Part shown: piece after piece, positions 17,559-26,099 of the stretch
Position numbering within the stretch: the stretch's first letter is position 1
Layout: every line of letters begins with the position of its first letter
Assembly (NCBI RefSeq): GCF_000723885.1
Contig: NZ_CCDG010000086.1
Location: forward strand, 1 to 64,000
Source of the DNA: Paenibacillus camerounensis
GTDB taxonomy: Bacteria; Bacillota; Bacilli; Paenibacillales; Paenibacillaceae
Direction of reading: 5' to 3'
Length of the DNA: 64,000 nucleotides
Translations under genes and position numbers: made by a program
The notes under the pieces: generated by a model
Told to the model about the DNA's origin: nothing
The model's input: the letters and a program-made list of their open reading frames with translations, nothing else
Databases searched by the model: none

Positions 17559-17700
17559 GACGGGCCGAACCTTTTCTGAAATGAACGGAAAATCCAGTAC
17601 CAAAAACTGAATCTGCCGCAATAGATCGTGCAGCAGAATTCCGGTCATTCATTGGTTTAGGCCTACCGGGAACTTGCGGTTTTCAACTCCAATCTGTATA

Positions 17701-17732
17701 AAAAGGACCCCCGCTGCAGCCAGCGGGAGTCC
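17701..17732 (-). terminator. Terminator of the Dga-like operon
   Basis: GGACTCCCGCTG pairs with CAGCGGGGGTCC (one mismatch) around a four-base loop, followed by TTTTTATAC on the minus strand. It lies 44 bp past the GntR stop codon and closes the five-gene operon. Confidence 0.85.
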
Positions 17733-17775
17733 GGAGAAATGATACTTTTATTAGTGTTACCTCAATACGTCAGTC

Positions 17776-18522
17776 TCACGTATCATAACTGACCAGGTAA
17801 TGATGAAGCTCCGTATTATAGCAGCCGATGCTGTGTTCGATCAGCCGGCCTTCCCCGTCGTAGGAGTTGCGCAGGCGTTTGAGCACATGCGTCCCCGGCG
17901 GGAGACCAAGCAGATTACATACCTCAGGAGGTGCCGGTTCCACAAAAAAACGGTCCTTAAAGTTCTCAAGTACAATGTCGTTCTCCTCCAGAGAGTCATA
18001 CAGCGACTGGATATCATCACCTATGTTTTTGGCGTCCCCATCCGGCAGCGCGTCTGCTGTAAGGAAATGTATGAGATGAATGTAAGGCTGCCCGTTCAGA
18101 ATATAGAGCCGTTCGATCCGCTGGCAATACGGGCCGCAGAGATCATATTCCTCCGAGCCGTCATCGTTTGTAATGAGCTTAGATGCCAGCAGTTTTTTTT
18201 CCAGCTTATGGCCCTCTTCGACGAGCAGCTCTGTAAATCTTTTGCCCTTGGAAAGCTTCTGATAAGAGGTATTGCGCATAACAATCGTGCCAACGCCGCT
18301 TTTTTTCTGTACATAACCTTCCCGGGACAGCTCCTGGACCGCACCGCGGACCGTCATTTTGCTGACACCGAATTCCTTTTCCAGCTGCGGCTCGGAAGGG
18401 ATAATGCTCCCCAGAGGGTAGACACCGTGCAGAATGCGGTCTTTAAGGATTTTTTGAATCTGCTGATATAAAGGGCCTTGCTTGCGTTTCAGGGACACGC
18501 GCCGTTCACTACCTTTCAACAT
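17776..18522 (-). CDS. GntR/HutC-family transcriptional regulator (UTRA domain)
   Basis: A 248-residue regulator. The winged helix (residues ~10-80) contains PSEPQLEKEFGVSKMTVRGAVQELSREGYV, and a UTRA effector domain fills the C-terminal ~150 residues. HutC-type proteins are repressors released by sugar phosphates or amino-sugar derivatives. The gene is the last of the operon and its start overlaps the kinase stop by 14 bp, so it is made together with the enzymes it probably controls. A candidate operator is the tandem TTATAATG in front of the operon. The effector may be glucosaminate-6-phosphate or KDGP, by context only. Confidence 0.88.
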   Translation of the reverse strand: MLKGSERRVSLKRKQGPLYQQIQKILKDRILHGVYPLGSIIPSEPQLEKEFGVSKMTVRGAVQELSREGYVQKKSGVGTIVMRNTSYQKLSKGKRFTELLVEEGHKLEKKLLASKLITNDDGSEEYDLCGPYCQRIERLYILNGQPYIHLIHFLTADALPDGDAKNIGDDIQSLYDSLEENDIVLENFKDRFFVEPAPPEVCNLLGLPPGTHVLKRLRNSYDGEGRLIEHSIGCYNTELHHYLVSYDT

Positions 18523-19522
18523 CTAAGGTATGGTCTGACATCGCCCGCACCACTTCAGCCTCGGTAAAAAGCGCCGTATCGCCTTGCACGGTGTGGGCCA
18601 GCATTGCTGCCGCCGCTGCCAGGTTCACGGTATGCTGATGCGGGTACTGCTGCAGTTCCCCATGAATGACGGCACTGGCAAAGGCATCGCCGGCGCCAAT
18701 CCGGTCAAACACAGGAAAGGTCAGCTTACGGGAGAATTCGAACGTACCTTGATGATAAATATATCCGGTTAAGGAATGCGTATTATCAGCGTTAATCTCA
18801 CGGTGCGTTCCCGCTGCCGTTCCGATTCCGAAGCGTTCGGCCACTTCAGGAATGGCCTGCTTCAACTGTGTTATTCTATCATATTCTCCCGTACCTGTGC
18901 CAAGGATAAACTGCGCATCCTTCTCATTCATCATCACGGTATCCGCCAGCGTAAGCAAATCCTCATAATGCCGCCGGGCCTTGGTATAGCCGTCTGTTCC
19001 CCATAGTGCAGGCCGGTAATTGCAGTCAAAAACGACCTTGCCTCCGGCGCGTTTCACCTCTGCAGCGAGCTGCTTCATCTGTCTGCGTACTTCTTCATTC
19101 ATGGCCAGCGTAATGCCGCATAAATGTAGTACATCCACACTGGCGGCAAGTCCGCTCATATTATAGCTGTCTGCTTCGGCCGTATTAAAGCTGCTGCCCA
19201 GCCGGTCTGTGTAGGTGACTCTGCCGGGGCGGGCGCCGAAACCATTTTCCAGAAAATACATTCCCAGATGCCTGCCGCCCCTGCTGATCAGTGACGTATT
19301 CACTCCGAGCTTGCGCAGGTAAGCGATAGCCGCTTCACCAACAGGCGTTTCCGGCAGGGTAGTTATGAGGGCACCGTTATGGCCATACCGGGCCAGTGCC
19401 GCCGTTACATTAACTCCGGTCCCGGAAAAAGAGTATTCCAGTCTGCTGCTCTGGACCAGCGTTTCATAGCCCGGAACCTGCAGCCGCATCATTACTTCGC
19501 CAAATGCAGCGACCCTAGGCAT
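18509..19522 (-). CDS. PfkB-family sugar kinase (2-keto-3-deoxygluconate kinase type)
   Basis: A 337-residue ribokinase-fold enzyme. The N-terminal AAFGEVMMRL and GTGVNVTAALARYG match the KdgK group, and the C-terminal DRIGAGDAFASAVI has the catalytic Asp near residue 279. KdgK phosphorylates 2-keto-3-deoxy-D-gluconate to KDGP, which the aldolase encoded just upstream would cleave to pyruvate and glyceraldehyde-3-phosphate. The ATG overlaps the aldolase stop by eight bases, indicating translational coupling. Because the operon lacks a PTS, this kinase may supply the phosphate a PTS would add in the Salmonella dga pathway. Whether it acts before or after the ammonia-lyase is open. Confidence 0.85.
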   Translation of the reverse strand: MPRVAAFGEVMMRLQVPGYETLVQSSRLEYSFSGTGVNVTAALARYGHNGALITTLPETPVGEAAIAYLRKLGVNTSLISRGGRHLGMYFLENGFGARPGRVTYTDRLGSSFNTAEADSYNMSGLAASVDVLHLCGITLAMNEEVRRQMKQLAAEVKRAGGKVVFDCNYRPALWGTDGYTKARRHYEDLLTLADTVMMNEKDAQFILGTGTGEYDRITQLKQAIPEVAERFGIGTAAGTHREINADNTHSLTGYIYHQGTFEFSRKLTFPVFDRIGAGDAFASAVIHGELQQYPHQHTVNLAAAAAMLAHTVQGDTALFTEAEVVRAMSDHTLDVER

Positions 19523-20270
19523 ACTGGTCCACCAGCGATTTCATCATATCGAGCAGTCTGCGGACATCCTCGACATTCGTATTCCCGGTCTGCGGATCAA
19601 TAATCGAGGAATAGACATGCGGAATTACCTGCGGCACCCCTGCCTGAAGGGCAATTTCCAGAATCGGTCCGAAATTATCCATATCAATTCCGCCCGTAGG
19701 CTCAAGGGCAAACCCGGCTTCTCCGCAGGCCTTGGCAACCGCACGGTATTCTTCTTCCAGCTTCAGTCCCTGCATCGGGAAATACTTCAGCGCATTACCG
19801 CCCATATCACGTACCAGAGCAATGGCAGCTTCAACCGGAACGATAGCTTGCCGGCCGGCTCCCGAGCTGACCGGGCCGGTCGATATATTTAGATAGCCCG
19901 GCTTGCCGCAGGGGGAAACCAGGCTGTTGATCCAGCTGTCCCCGGCTCCCAGATTAGCGCGGGTTGCCCCGACTGCCGGAAATACCTGATTGATGTGGCT
20001 GCCGGGATAGCTTTTGGCAATCTCCGCTACCACTGCTGCCTGGCGGTTATCTCCCGCTCCCAGTCCGATGGACACGGCATCCTCGATCGCCTGGCCGTAT
20101 TGAATCATAGCAGCCGCAGCTTCCTCTGCAGTCGGATAATTTTTGGAGAGCACACCTACCAGGACATGCCCTTCTGCTGCCGCAAATACATCCCTGGCAT
20201 TCTCAATGCTGCCGGCCAGCACATTAAGTGCGGCTCTGTTCTTATATAAACGCTGCTGGATATTACTCAT
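19515..20270 (-). CDS. dgaF: KDGP aldolase, DgaF family
   Basis: About 251 residues of the KDGP-aldolase (DgaF) family, which is distinct from the Eda type. Recognisable stretches are EGHVLVGVLSKNYPTAEEA, SYPGSHINQVFPAVGATRA and LEPTGGIDMDNFGPIL. The known Salmonella DgaF cleaves 2-keto-3-deoxygluconate-6-phosphate to pyruvate and glyceraldehyde-3-phosphate. The start at 20270 overlaps the DgaE stop by eight bases and has AGGGGG upstream. It is third in a coupled operon. The assignment rests on family resemblance plus the adjacent DgaE-like gene, so function is well supported as a pair. Confidence 0.85.
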   Translation of the reverse strand: MSNIQQRLYKNRAALNVLAGSIENARDVFAAAEGHVLVGVLSKNYPTAEEAAAAMIQYGQAIEDAVSIGLGAGDNRQAAVVAEIAKSYPGSHINQVFPAVGATRANLGAGDSWINSLVSPCGKPGYLNISTGPVSSGAGRQAIVPVEAAIALVRDMGGNALKYFPMQGLKLEEEYRAVAKACGEAGFALEPTGGIDMDNFGPILEIALQAGVPQVIPHVYSSIIDPQTGNTNVEDVRRLLDMMKSLVDQYA

Positions 20271-21375
20271 TACGGTCGCCCCCTGCAATCTCGCTTATTC
20301 TGCATACAATAATCTGAAGATCGTCTCCCTGCAGAGATCTTGGATCGATATCAAAATACCCCTGCTTTACGCCATAGTCCCGCGTATATACCGCAATCTC
20401 ACCTTCACGCAGACTGTCATTGACGGTCTTGGCATCCACTCCGGCAGCGGCGGCATCAATCTGGATGCGGCCGCGGAATATTGCCCGGCCTGCTTCATCC
20501 TGCACGATGCGGACAGATACTCCGGCGAGCTCTTCCAGCGGCTTAAGCGCCTCCAGCGCCTGCTTCTCCGCCCCGCTGTTGTCAGCCCTGTCCTGGTATT
20601 CATCCAGTGCCTGAAGCAGTCCGAAGGTTGTCTCCTTGCCGACCTTCATGCTGCGGCCGATCCCGTGAAGCTGGACTTTCAGCCATTCAATGTATTTCTT
20701 TTTGCCGGCGACAATGCCTGAAGTCGGACCTTCAACAGCCTTGGAACCGCTGTAGATAGCCAGGTCGGAATACCGGACATATTTGTGCAGATCCTCTTCC
20801 GCCGCCGCATCGACGATCAGCGGCACTCCCCTGCGCTCTGCAACCTCCCAGGCCTCTTCAACGGAAATCATGTTCTTCTGGACGGCATGATGGGATTTCA
20901 CATAGAGGATGGCTGCGGTTCGCTCACCGATGGCCTGTTCAATATGCTCTTTGCGGCCTTCGTTGGCGTATCCGGCCTCCACCACCCGGCCCCCCCCAAG
21001 AAATACCATCGTTTCTACCGGAGCCCCGTATTGCACATTATGGCCCTTCAGCATAATAATCTCGTTCTTCAGTACCGGCTCCTGATGCAGCCTCAGGCTA
21101 AGGCGCGGATCACCGCCGGTGACGATGGCCGCTACCGACAGCGCAATCCCGCTGGATGCCGAATTTACGACTGCCGCCCCTTCAGAGCCGAGCAGCCGGG
21201 CAATATACTCTCCGGATTTATCCACCAGGTCGGCAATTTCCACATACTTCTGTCCGCCCTGCTTCATCGCCTCCATGACTGTATCCGTTGGAGCGGACAC
21301 TCCCAGAATGCTCATTCTTCCGCTGGCATTGATAACGCGCTTCAATCCGTATCTAGCATGTAATGAGTGATCCAT
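20263..21375 (-). CDS. dgaE: PLP-dependent ammonia-lyase, DgaE/SelA-related family
   Basis: About 370 residues of the SelA-like fold-type I PLP family. It contains AAVVNSASSGIALSVAAIV, the cofactor region LIVDAAAEEDLHKYV and the Schiff-base Lys in AIYSGSKAVEGPTSG. DgaE of Salmonella removes ammonia from D-glucosaminate-6-phosphate to give KDGP. The start at 21375 is preceded by AAAGGAG within the end of the amidohydrolase gene, giving a 23-bp overlap. With the aldolase next in the operon, the route aminosugar acid to KDGP to pyruvate is complete apart from uptake. The real substrate could be a different 2-amino-2-deoxy aldonate. Confidence 0.85.
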   Translation of the reverse strand: MDHSLHARYGLKRVINASGRMSILGVSAPTDTVMEAMKQGGQKYVEIADLVDKSGEYIARLLGSEGAAVVNSASSGIALSVAAIVTGGDPRLSLRLHQEPVLKNEIIMLKGHNVQYGAPVETMVFLGGGRVVEAGYANEGRKEHIEQAIGERTAAILYVKSHHAVQKNMISVEEAWEVAERRGVPLIVDAAAEEDLHKYVRYSDLAIYSGSKAVEGPTSGIVAGKKKYIEWLKVQLHGIGRSMKVGKETTFGLLQALDEYQDRADNSGAEKQALEALKPLEELAGVSVRIVQDEAGRAIFRGRIQIDAAAAGVDAKTVNDSLREGEIAVYTRDYGVKQGYFDIDPRSLQGDDLQIIVCRISEIAGGDRNE

Positions 21376-22462
21376 TTGTATAGACTCCTTTAGCCTCAAT
21401 ATAGTGGTGTGCGACCCGGACCTCGCCTTCCGAGTCTCTCAGTCGCTTCTCTCCCGCCTCTACTGCAAATAGGGTCAGGTTGGCCTGCTGCCCTACTCTG
21501 ATTCCGGCAAGCTCTTTCTTGCCCAGCCACTCTGCAGCATTGCTTGTAACCGCACGGATGACCTCCTCCAGATTGTAGCCGAGACAGAGAAACTTCGTCA
21601 GCACGTCCGACATACTGTACACCGGTCCGTTCAGACGGTTGCCCCGGTAAATATCTGTACTGATGGTATTCAGCGCAATGCCGGATTTTTTCGCCTGCTC
21701 AGCGATCCGGAAGGAGAAGCTTGCAGTACCATGTCCGACATCCAGATGAACCCCGCGGGCAGCTGCATCCAGCAGTCCTTGCAGCGGTGTGCCGTCCGTA
21801 TGGAACAGGTTATTGGCCTTGCCGTTAAGGTAATGGGTGATCACATCGCCCGGCTGCAGCAGCTCAAGCACTTCGGAAATAGCCGGCGGAGCAGAACCGA
21901 TATGTACCATGAGGGGAAGCCCGGTATCCTCCGACAGTCTGCGTGCCAGCTTGAGCGGCTGAATACCGCTGTCTTTGACGACACTTTGGCTGATGCGCGC
22001 TTTCAGGCCGACAATGAAATCAGGATAAGCCTGTACCGCCTCCGCCGCTTTGGGCAGGTCAATCCACTCCAGCCGCGACAGCTCATCCGTCCGTTCCAGA
22101 CCAATGCGTGAAATATTCAAGAAAGCAAATACCTGTGTAGCCGCCTTCAGACTCTCCTTATAAAAAAGTCCGATCCGGTCTGCACCGCAGCTTCCGGCAT
22201 CGACCAGCGCCGTTACCCCTCGCTTCACACCGATTTCATCAATCTCATCGCCATAGGGGTCAAAGTCAGGTACGGCATGCACATGCAGATCAATCCACCC
22301 GCTTGATACATATAGTCCCGAACAATCCTGCCCGGTTTCTCCTTCAGCCTGGCCTGGCGGTGTAATAGCAGTGATGATACCGTCCCGGATGGTGATATCC
22401 ACCATCTGCCCGTCCACAAGCTGCAAATTGCGCAGCACATTCTCTGTGCCCACTTCTCCCAT
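21353..22462 (-). CDS. Metal-dependent amidohydrolase/deacetylase (EF_0837-type), first gene of the Dga-like operon
   Basis: About 369 residues of the amidohydrolase superfamily. Metal-binding motifs are present: IDLHVHAVPD near residue 57, a GLKARIS Lys that would be carboxylated, HIGSAP, and HYLNGK, with the late Asp in STDIYRG. Members of this group, found with DgaE/DgaF relatives in Enterococcus and Bacillus, are annotated as dihydroorotase-like deacetylases of unknown substrate. An N-acetyl-aminosugar acid is the obvious candidate here. An ATG at 22462 directly abuts GAGGAG, so the GTG at 22453, nine bases from that site, may be the true start. An AT-rich promoter region with tandem TTATAATG lies upstream. 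Confidence 0.82.
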   Translation of the reverse strand: MGEVGTENVLRNLQLVDGQMVDITIRDGIITAITPPGQAEGETGQDCSGLYVSSGWIDLHVHAVPDFDPYGDEIDEIGVKRGVTALVDAGSCGADRIGLFYKESLKAATQVFAFLNISRIGLERTDELSRLEWIDLPKAAEAVQAYPDFIVGLKARISQSVVKDSGIQPLKLARRLSEDTGLPLMVHIGSAPPAISEVLELLQPGDVITHYLNGKANNLFHTDGTPLQGLLDAAARGVHLDVGHGTASFSFRIAEQAKKSGIALNTISTDIYRGNRLNGPVYSMSDVLTKFLCLGYNLEEVIRAVTSNAAEWLGKKELAGIRVGQQANLTLFAVEAGEKRLRDSEGEVRVAHHYIEAKGVYTNGSLITC

Positions 22463-22529
22463 CTCCTCATTGAACCGGATAGCAGCATTTTTTTGAATAT
22501 GAACATAATTTGCTGCTCCATATTAAAGA

Positions 22530-22545
22530 TTATAATGTTATAATG
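22530..22545. promoter_or_regulatory. Tandem TTATAATG in the divergent Dga/AraC region
   Basis: Two exact copies of TTATAATG lie head to tail. On the minus strand they also offer TATAAT-like -10 hexamers for the operon. The site lies 70-85 bp before the amidohydrolase start and ~100 bp before the AraC sensor start. It is a candidate operator for the operon's GntR regulator. Confidence 0.4.
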
Positions 22546-22640
22546 TTTATATTAGCATAAGATTGCTCAGAAAGAGAACAGTGTTTATTATTTAAATATC
22601 TCTAATTTGAATGAACATTTTAACACTGGAGGGACGTTTA

Positions 22641-24977
22641 ATGGCAAATCCTGCACCCAAGTCATCCTTGTTCGCCAGATTCCGGCTCAATTGGAATCAT
22701 CTTAAATCCAAACTTCTGCTGAAGTATGCTTTTTCTTATATCCTCATCTTTCTGATCCCTTTAACTGCCGTAACGATCTTTGTTTATGAAAACGCTGTAA
22801 AGGGCCTGCGGGTCGAAATTGAACAATCGAATGTCAACCAGCTCACCCAGGTGAAGAATACGATAGATACCCGTATGGTCGAGCTGCAGGAGATTTCAGG
22901 CAGAATAGCCTATGATAATCATCTGACACCTTACATGGTAAGACATCCCTACTACAGCCTCGAGGCTATCCAGGCGCTGGCTAACTACAAAGCAAGCAGC
23001 AGCATTACGGAAGACCTCTTCCTGTACTTCCATGACGATTCCAATATTTATTCCTACCGCGGCCTGACCGACCTTAATGTGACATTTAATACCCTCTACC
23101 AGTTCGAGCACTGGACACCGGAAAATATACGCCAGACCCTTAACGAAACGACCCAGCCCGTAATGCGTCCGGCGGAGAATGTAACGGTCAACTCCCGCCA
23201 GGAATCCATGCTGGTTATGCTGGTCCCGGTTAAACCGAATGACCCGTTTCCCTATGGAACCGTTGTGTATCTGATGAAGGAATCGAAGCTGACCGGTGTC
23301 ATGGATTCGATTCTCAGCGATTTTTCGGGGAGCAGTTATATCTTCGGGGCCAGCGGTGAGGTGCTGACTGCGAACAGCCACGGCATCAGCCTGCCACGGG
23401 AAGAGCTCAGCACCCTGTCCACGCTTGAGCCGGGTATACATAATCTCAATATGGACGGTGAACAGTACTCCGTAGTCTCAATCCGGTCCGAAGAGAATGG
23501 CTGGAACTATGTGACCACGATGCCAAGCTACCAGTTTTTCAGCCGGGTTGCGCATGTTCAGACCCTGATTACGCTCGTTTTCTGTATTACAGTCATCACC
23601 GGCATTGCCGCCGCACTGCTGCTAGCCAAACGGCAGTACCATCCGATCAAGGATCTGATGGAGTTCGCCAAACTGAGAGGCAGCGGCAACGAGACGATGA
23701 AGCTGCGGAGTGAATGGGAGTGGATCCGGCAGACGCTCCATGACTACAGTGCAAGAATTGACCTGCAGGAGCCTTTTGTCCGTAATCAGTGCATGCTGCT
23801 GCTGCTCAAGCACGGCAAGCCGGATGATCCCGAGATCGAGCAGATGATTCTCAGCGCAGGCCTCAAGCATCCTCAGGGACAAGGCCTCTACTTCTCGGCG
23901 ATCCTGTCCTGGGATAACGCTGCACCGGCTACCGGTTCTCCGCAAGAACGCCTTCAGGTACAGGAAATGCTCAGCAATATCTGCCTGCCCGGTCCGGGTG
24001 CCCAGATCTTCGGTGTCGAATTCTCGACCAAGGACCAGTTCGCCCTCATTATTTCACTTCCCGGCGGTCAGGCCGGGCCGGTTCAGAGCACCATGGAACA
24101 GGTTATTGAAGGGATTCAGGCTGTGATCAGTGAACATTCCGGGCTTGGGTTAAGCATCGGTGTCGGCATGGCCTACAGAGACCTGGCCCAGCTTAACCAG
24201 TCCTTCATCGAAGCCGCAGCAGCGCTGGAGCACCGGATGATCCGGCGCAGCGGGCAGGTGACTTACTTTGAACAGCTGACCGAGCTGAATCCTCCTGCCG
24301 CCGAGAGCTTCTGGATTCCTCGTAAATCCATGCTGAAGCTGGAGCAGAGCCTTAAGCAGGGCAGTGAATCGGTAACTGTCCAGTTGATCGCCGACATCAT
24401 TGATACAATCAGGGATGAGCCGCTGCCGGTTCATCTGCTGCGATGCATCTGCTTTGATTTGCTGAATGCCTTTTTACGCACCGCCTCCGAGCTCGGTATG
24501 GATGAGGTATTCGCAGACATTGCGGGGCTCACCACCTTCGATACGCTCGAAGAGCTGGAAAGCCGCCTTCGCTCCCTGGCTTCCGCGATCTGTGAGCAGG
24601 TTGAACGGAATACAGAGACAAGCGAGTCCTCATTAATGGACGACATCCTGGCTTATGTGGACCAGCAATTCGCGGATTATACACTCAGCCTGGAGCATGT
24701 AGCGCTCAAGTTCTCCATTTCGACCTCTTATTTAAGCCGGAGCTTCAAGGAGAAGACCGGCAGCAATTTCTCACAGTATATCTGGCAGCGGCGGGTGGAT
24801 GAGGTCATCCGGCTGCTGGAGAATACGAGCGCACCGCTTAAGGAGATTATTGAGCAGGTAGGCTATCTGGATGCGCCGAACTTTATCCGCAAGTTCAAAA
24901 AAGAAACCGGCCTGACGCCTGGGCAGTACCGCAAGGACTACGCCTCGAAGGGAACTGCTGCGAAAAGACCGGTATAG
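22641..24977 (+). CDS. Membrane-anchored AraC-family sensor-regulator
   Basis: About 778 residues. A first membrane helix (SYILIFLIPLTAVTIFVY, near residue 35) and a second (near 305-325, TLVFCITVITGIAAALLL) enclose a ~250-residue extracellular sensor of the Cache type. The cytoplasmic half ends in an AraC helix-turn-helix pair (LEHVALKFSISTSYLSRSFK, then VGYLDAPNFIRKFKKETG). This single-chain sensor-regulator build is common in Paenibacillus beside sugar ABC transporters. The ATG at 22641 has GGAGG upstream; the longer ORF start at 22611 does not. It could control the divergent Dga-like operon or the convergent mannoside operon downstream; the sequence does not decide. Confidence 0.88.
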   Translation: MANPAPKSSLFARFRLNWNHLKSKLLLKYAFSYILIFLIPLTAVTIFVYENAVKGLRVEIEQSNVNQLTQVKNTIDTRMVELQEISGRIAYDNHLTPYMVRHPYYSLEAIQALANYKASSSITEDLFLYFHDDSNIYSYRGLTDLNVTFNTLYQFEHWTPENIRQTLNETTQPVMRPAENVTVNSRQESMLVMLVPVKPNDPFPYGTVVYLMKESKLTGVMDSILSDFSGSSYIFGASGEVLTANSHGISLPREELSTLSTLEPGIHNLNMDGEQYSVVSIRSEENGWNYVTTMPSYQFFSRVAHVQTLITLVFCITVITGIAAALLLAKRQYHPIKDLMEFAKLRGSGNETMKLRSEWEWIRQTLHDYSARIDLQEPFVRNQCMLLLLKHGKPDDPEIEQMILSAGLKHPQGQGLYFSAILSWDNAAPATGSPQERLQVQEMLSNICLPGPGAQIFGVEFSTKDQFALIISLPGGQAGPVQSTMEQVIEGIQAVISEHSGLGLSIGVGMAYRDLAQLNQSFIEAAAALEHRMIRRSGQVTYFEQLTELNPPAAESFWIPRKSMLKLEQSLKQGSESVTVQLIADIIDTIRDEPLPVHLLRCICFDLLNAFLRTASELGMDEVFADIAGLTTFDTLEELESRLRSLASAICEQVERNTETSESSLMDDILAYVDQQFADYTLSLEHVALKFSISTSYLSRSFKEKTGSNFSQYIWQRRVDEVIRLLENTSAPLKEIIEQVGYLDAPNFIRKFKKETGLTPGQYRKDYASKGTAAKRPV

Positions 24978-25022
24978 ATTGCGGATCTTCCGCACACGAA
25001 AAGATAACTCATATATTCACGG

Positions 25023-25073
25023 CTCCACAAAGTACCTGAGCTACTCTACAAGCCAAGGTGAGCTTTGTGGGGT
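25023..25073. terminator. Weak bidirectional terminator candidate
   Basis: CTCCACAAAG pairs with CTTTGTGGGG over a long ~30-base centre between the convergent AraC-sensor gene and the GH130 gene. T tracts on either side are short, so the call is tentative. Confidence 0.35.
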
Positions 25074-25080
25074 TATTTGG

Positions 25081-26097
25081 TTACTGCGCTTCCTTCAGAA
25101 TATGCTCCACCAGATCGTTCAGCGGAACGGTCGCAAGCGCGATCGCAGTGTCTGTCACCCCGTAATAGATATAGAGCAGTCCGTCTTTAACCACATTTCC
25201 TGTCGGGAAAATAACATTTGGAATCTGGAACCCGAATTTCTCATAATACGTCTCCGGCTCCATAATGAAGTTATGTGTCCGGGCAATGATTTTCTCGGGC
25301 TGTTCCAGATCAAGCAGCATAGCCCCTACACGGTAGACGATGTCCTCATCGACGCCGTGATAGAGCACCAGCCAGCCCTTGTCTGTACGAATCGGTGGCG
25401 TGGAGCCCCCGATTTTCCGCGATTCCCAGGACAGGTTCCCGGCTTTGGCAAGCAGCTTGGGCTCTTCCCAGTGGATAAGATCCTCAGAGTAAGTGATCCA
25501 CATAGCTGCCTTCTCGGTTCCGTAGGCTTCGCCCACGTATTCTTCGGGACGGCGCAGCAGCACGAATTTGCCGCCGATTTTCTCAGGGAACAGAATATTG
25601 TCACGGTCATTGATATCCAGCGGTGTCGTATCCGCCACAAACTCCCAGTCCAGCAGATTATCCGATTTCAGAATGGAGGAGCGTGTCAGCCAGTGCCCCT
25701 CCTCTTCCCCCCAGCCGTCCGGGTATTCCGGAATGGAGCGCTCAGGAACCCCTGCCCCGGTAGGATAGTAGCTCATGGCGCAGGGGCGCAGGGCATAGTT
25801 CATATAAAAGATTCCGTCGATTTTGACAATCCGCGGGTCCTGCACACTGCCGTACGGAAAGCCCAGCATATCAGGCGTCACAATCGGCTCATCCTTCACA
25901 TGGGTGAAGTTTACGCCGTCCTCGCTCTCCAGGAGGCCCAAAAAGTTCTTGCACGGGGTCAGGGAACCTGCGGTGCGCTCGATCATATAGAATTTCCCGT
26001 TATCGATAATGACCGCAGGATTAAAGACCGTAACCTTGCGCCATTCATAGCCCCCCGGGACGACAATCGGATTGTTTGGATGTCTTGTGATTTGCAT
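25081..26097 (-). CDS. Glycoside hydrolase family 130 (beta-mannoside phosphorylase/hydrolase)
   Basis: A 338-residue five-bladed propeller of GH130. The catalytic Asp is in SVQDPRIVK near residue 88, and phosphate-contacting basic residues of the phosphorylase type appear around LLRRPEEYVGE and RKIGGSTPPI. Family members phosphorolyse beta-1,4-mannosyl-glucose, mannobiose or the Man-beta-1,4-GlcNAc core of N-glycans, releasing mannose-1-phosphate. It is the last gene of the mannoside operon, starting two bases after the GH38 stop with AGGAGG inside the GH38 end. With GH38 and GH125 enzymes nearby, the N-glycan core Man-GlcNAc is the favoured substrate, but plant beta-mannan disaccharide is possible. 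Confidence 0.9.
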   Translation of the reverse strand: MQITRHPNNPIVVPGGYEWRKVTVFNPAVIIDNGKFYMIERTAGSLTPCKNFLGLLESEDGVNFTHVKDEPIVTPDMLGFPYGSVQDPRIVKIDGIFYMNYALRPCAMSYYPTGAGVPERSIPEYPDGWGEEEGHWLTRSSILKSDNLLDWEFVADTTPLDINDRDNILFPEKIGGKFVLLRRPEEYVGEAYGTEKAAMWITYSEDLIHWEEPKLLAKAGNLSWESRKIGGSTPPIRTDKGWLVLYHGVDEDIVYRVGAMLLDLEQPEKIIARTHNFIMEPETYYEKFGFQIPNVIFPTGNVVKDGLLYIYYGVTDTAIALATVPLNDLVEHILKEAQ

Positions 26098-26099
26098 GT

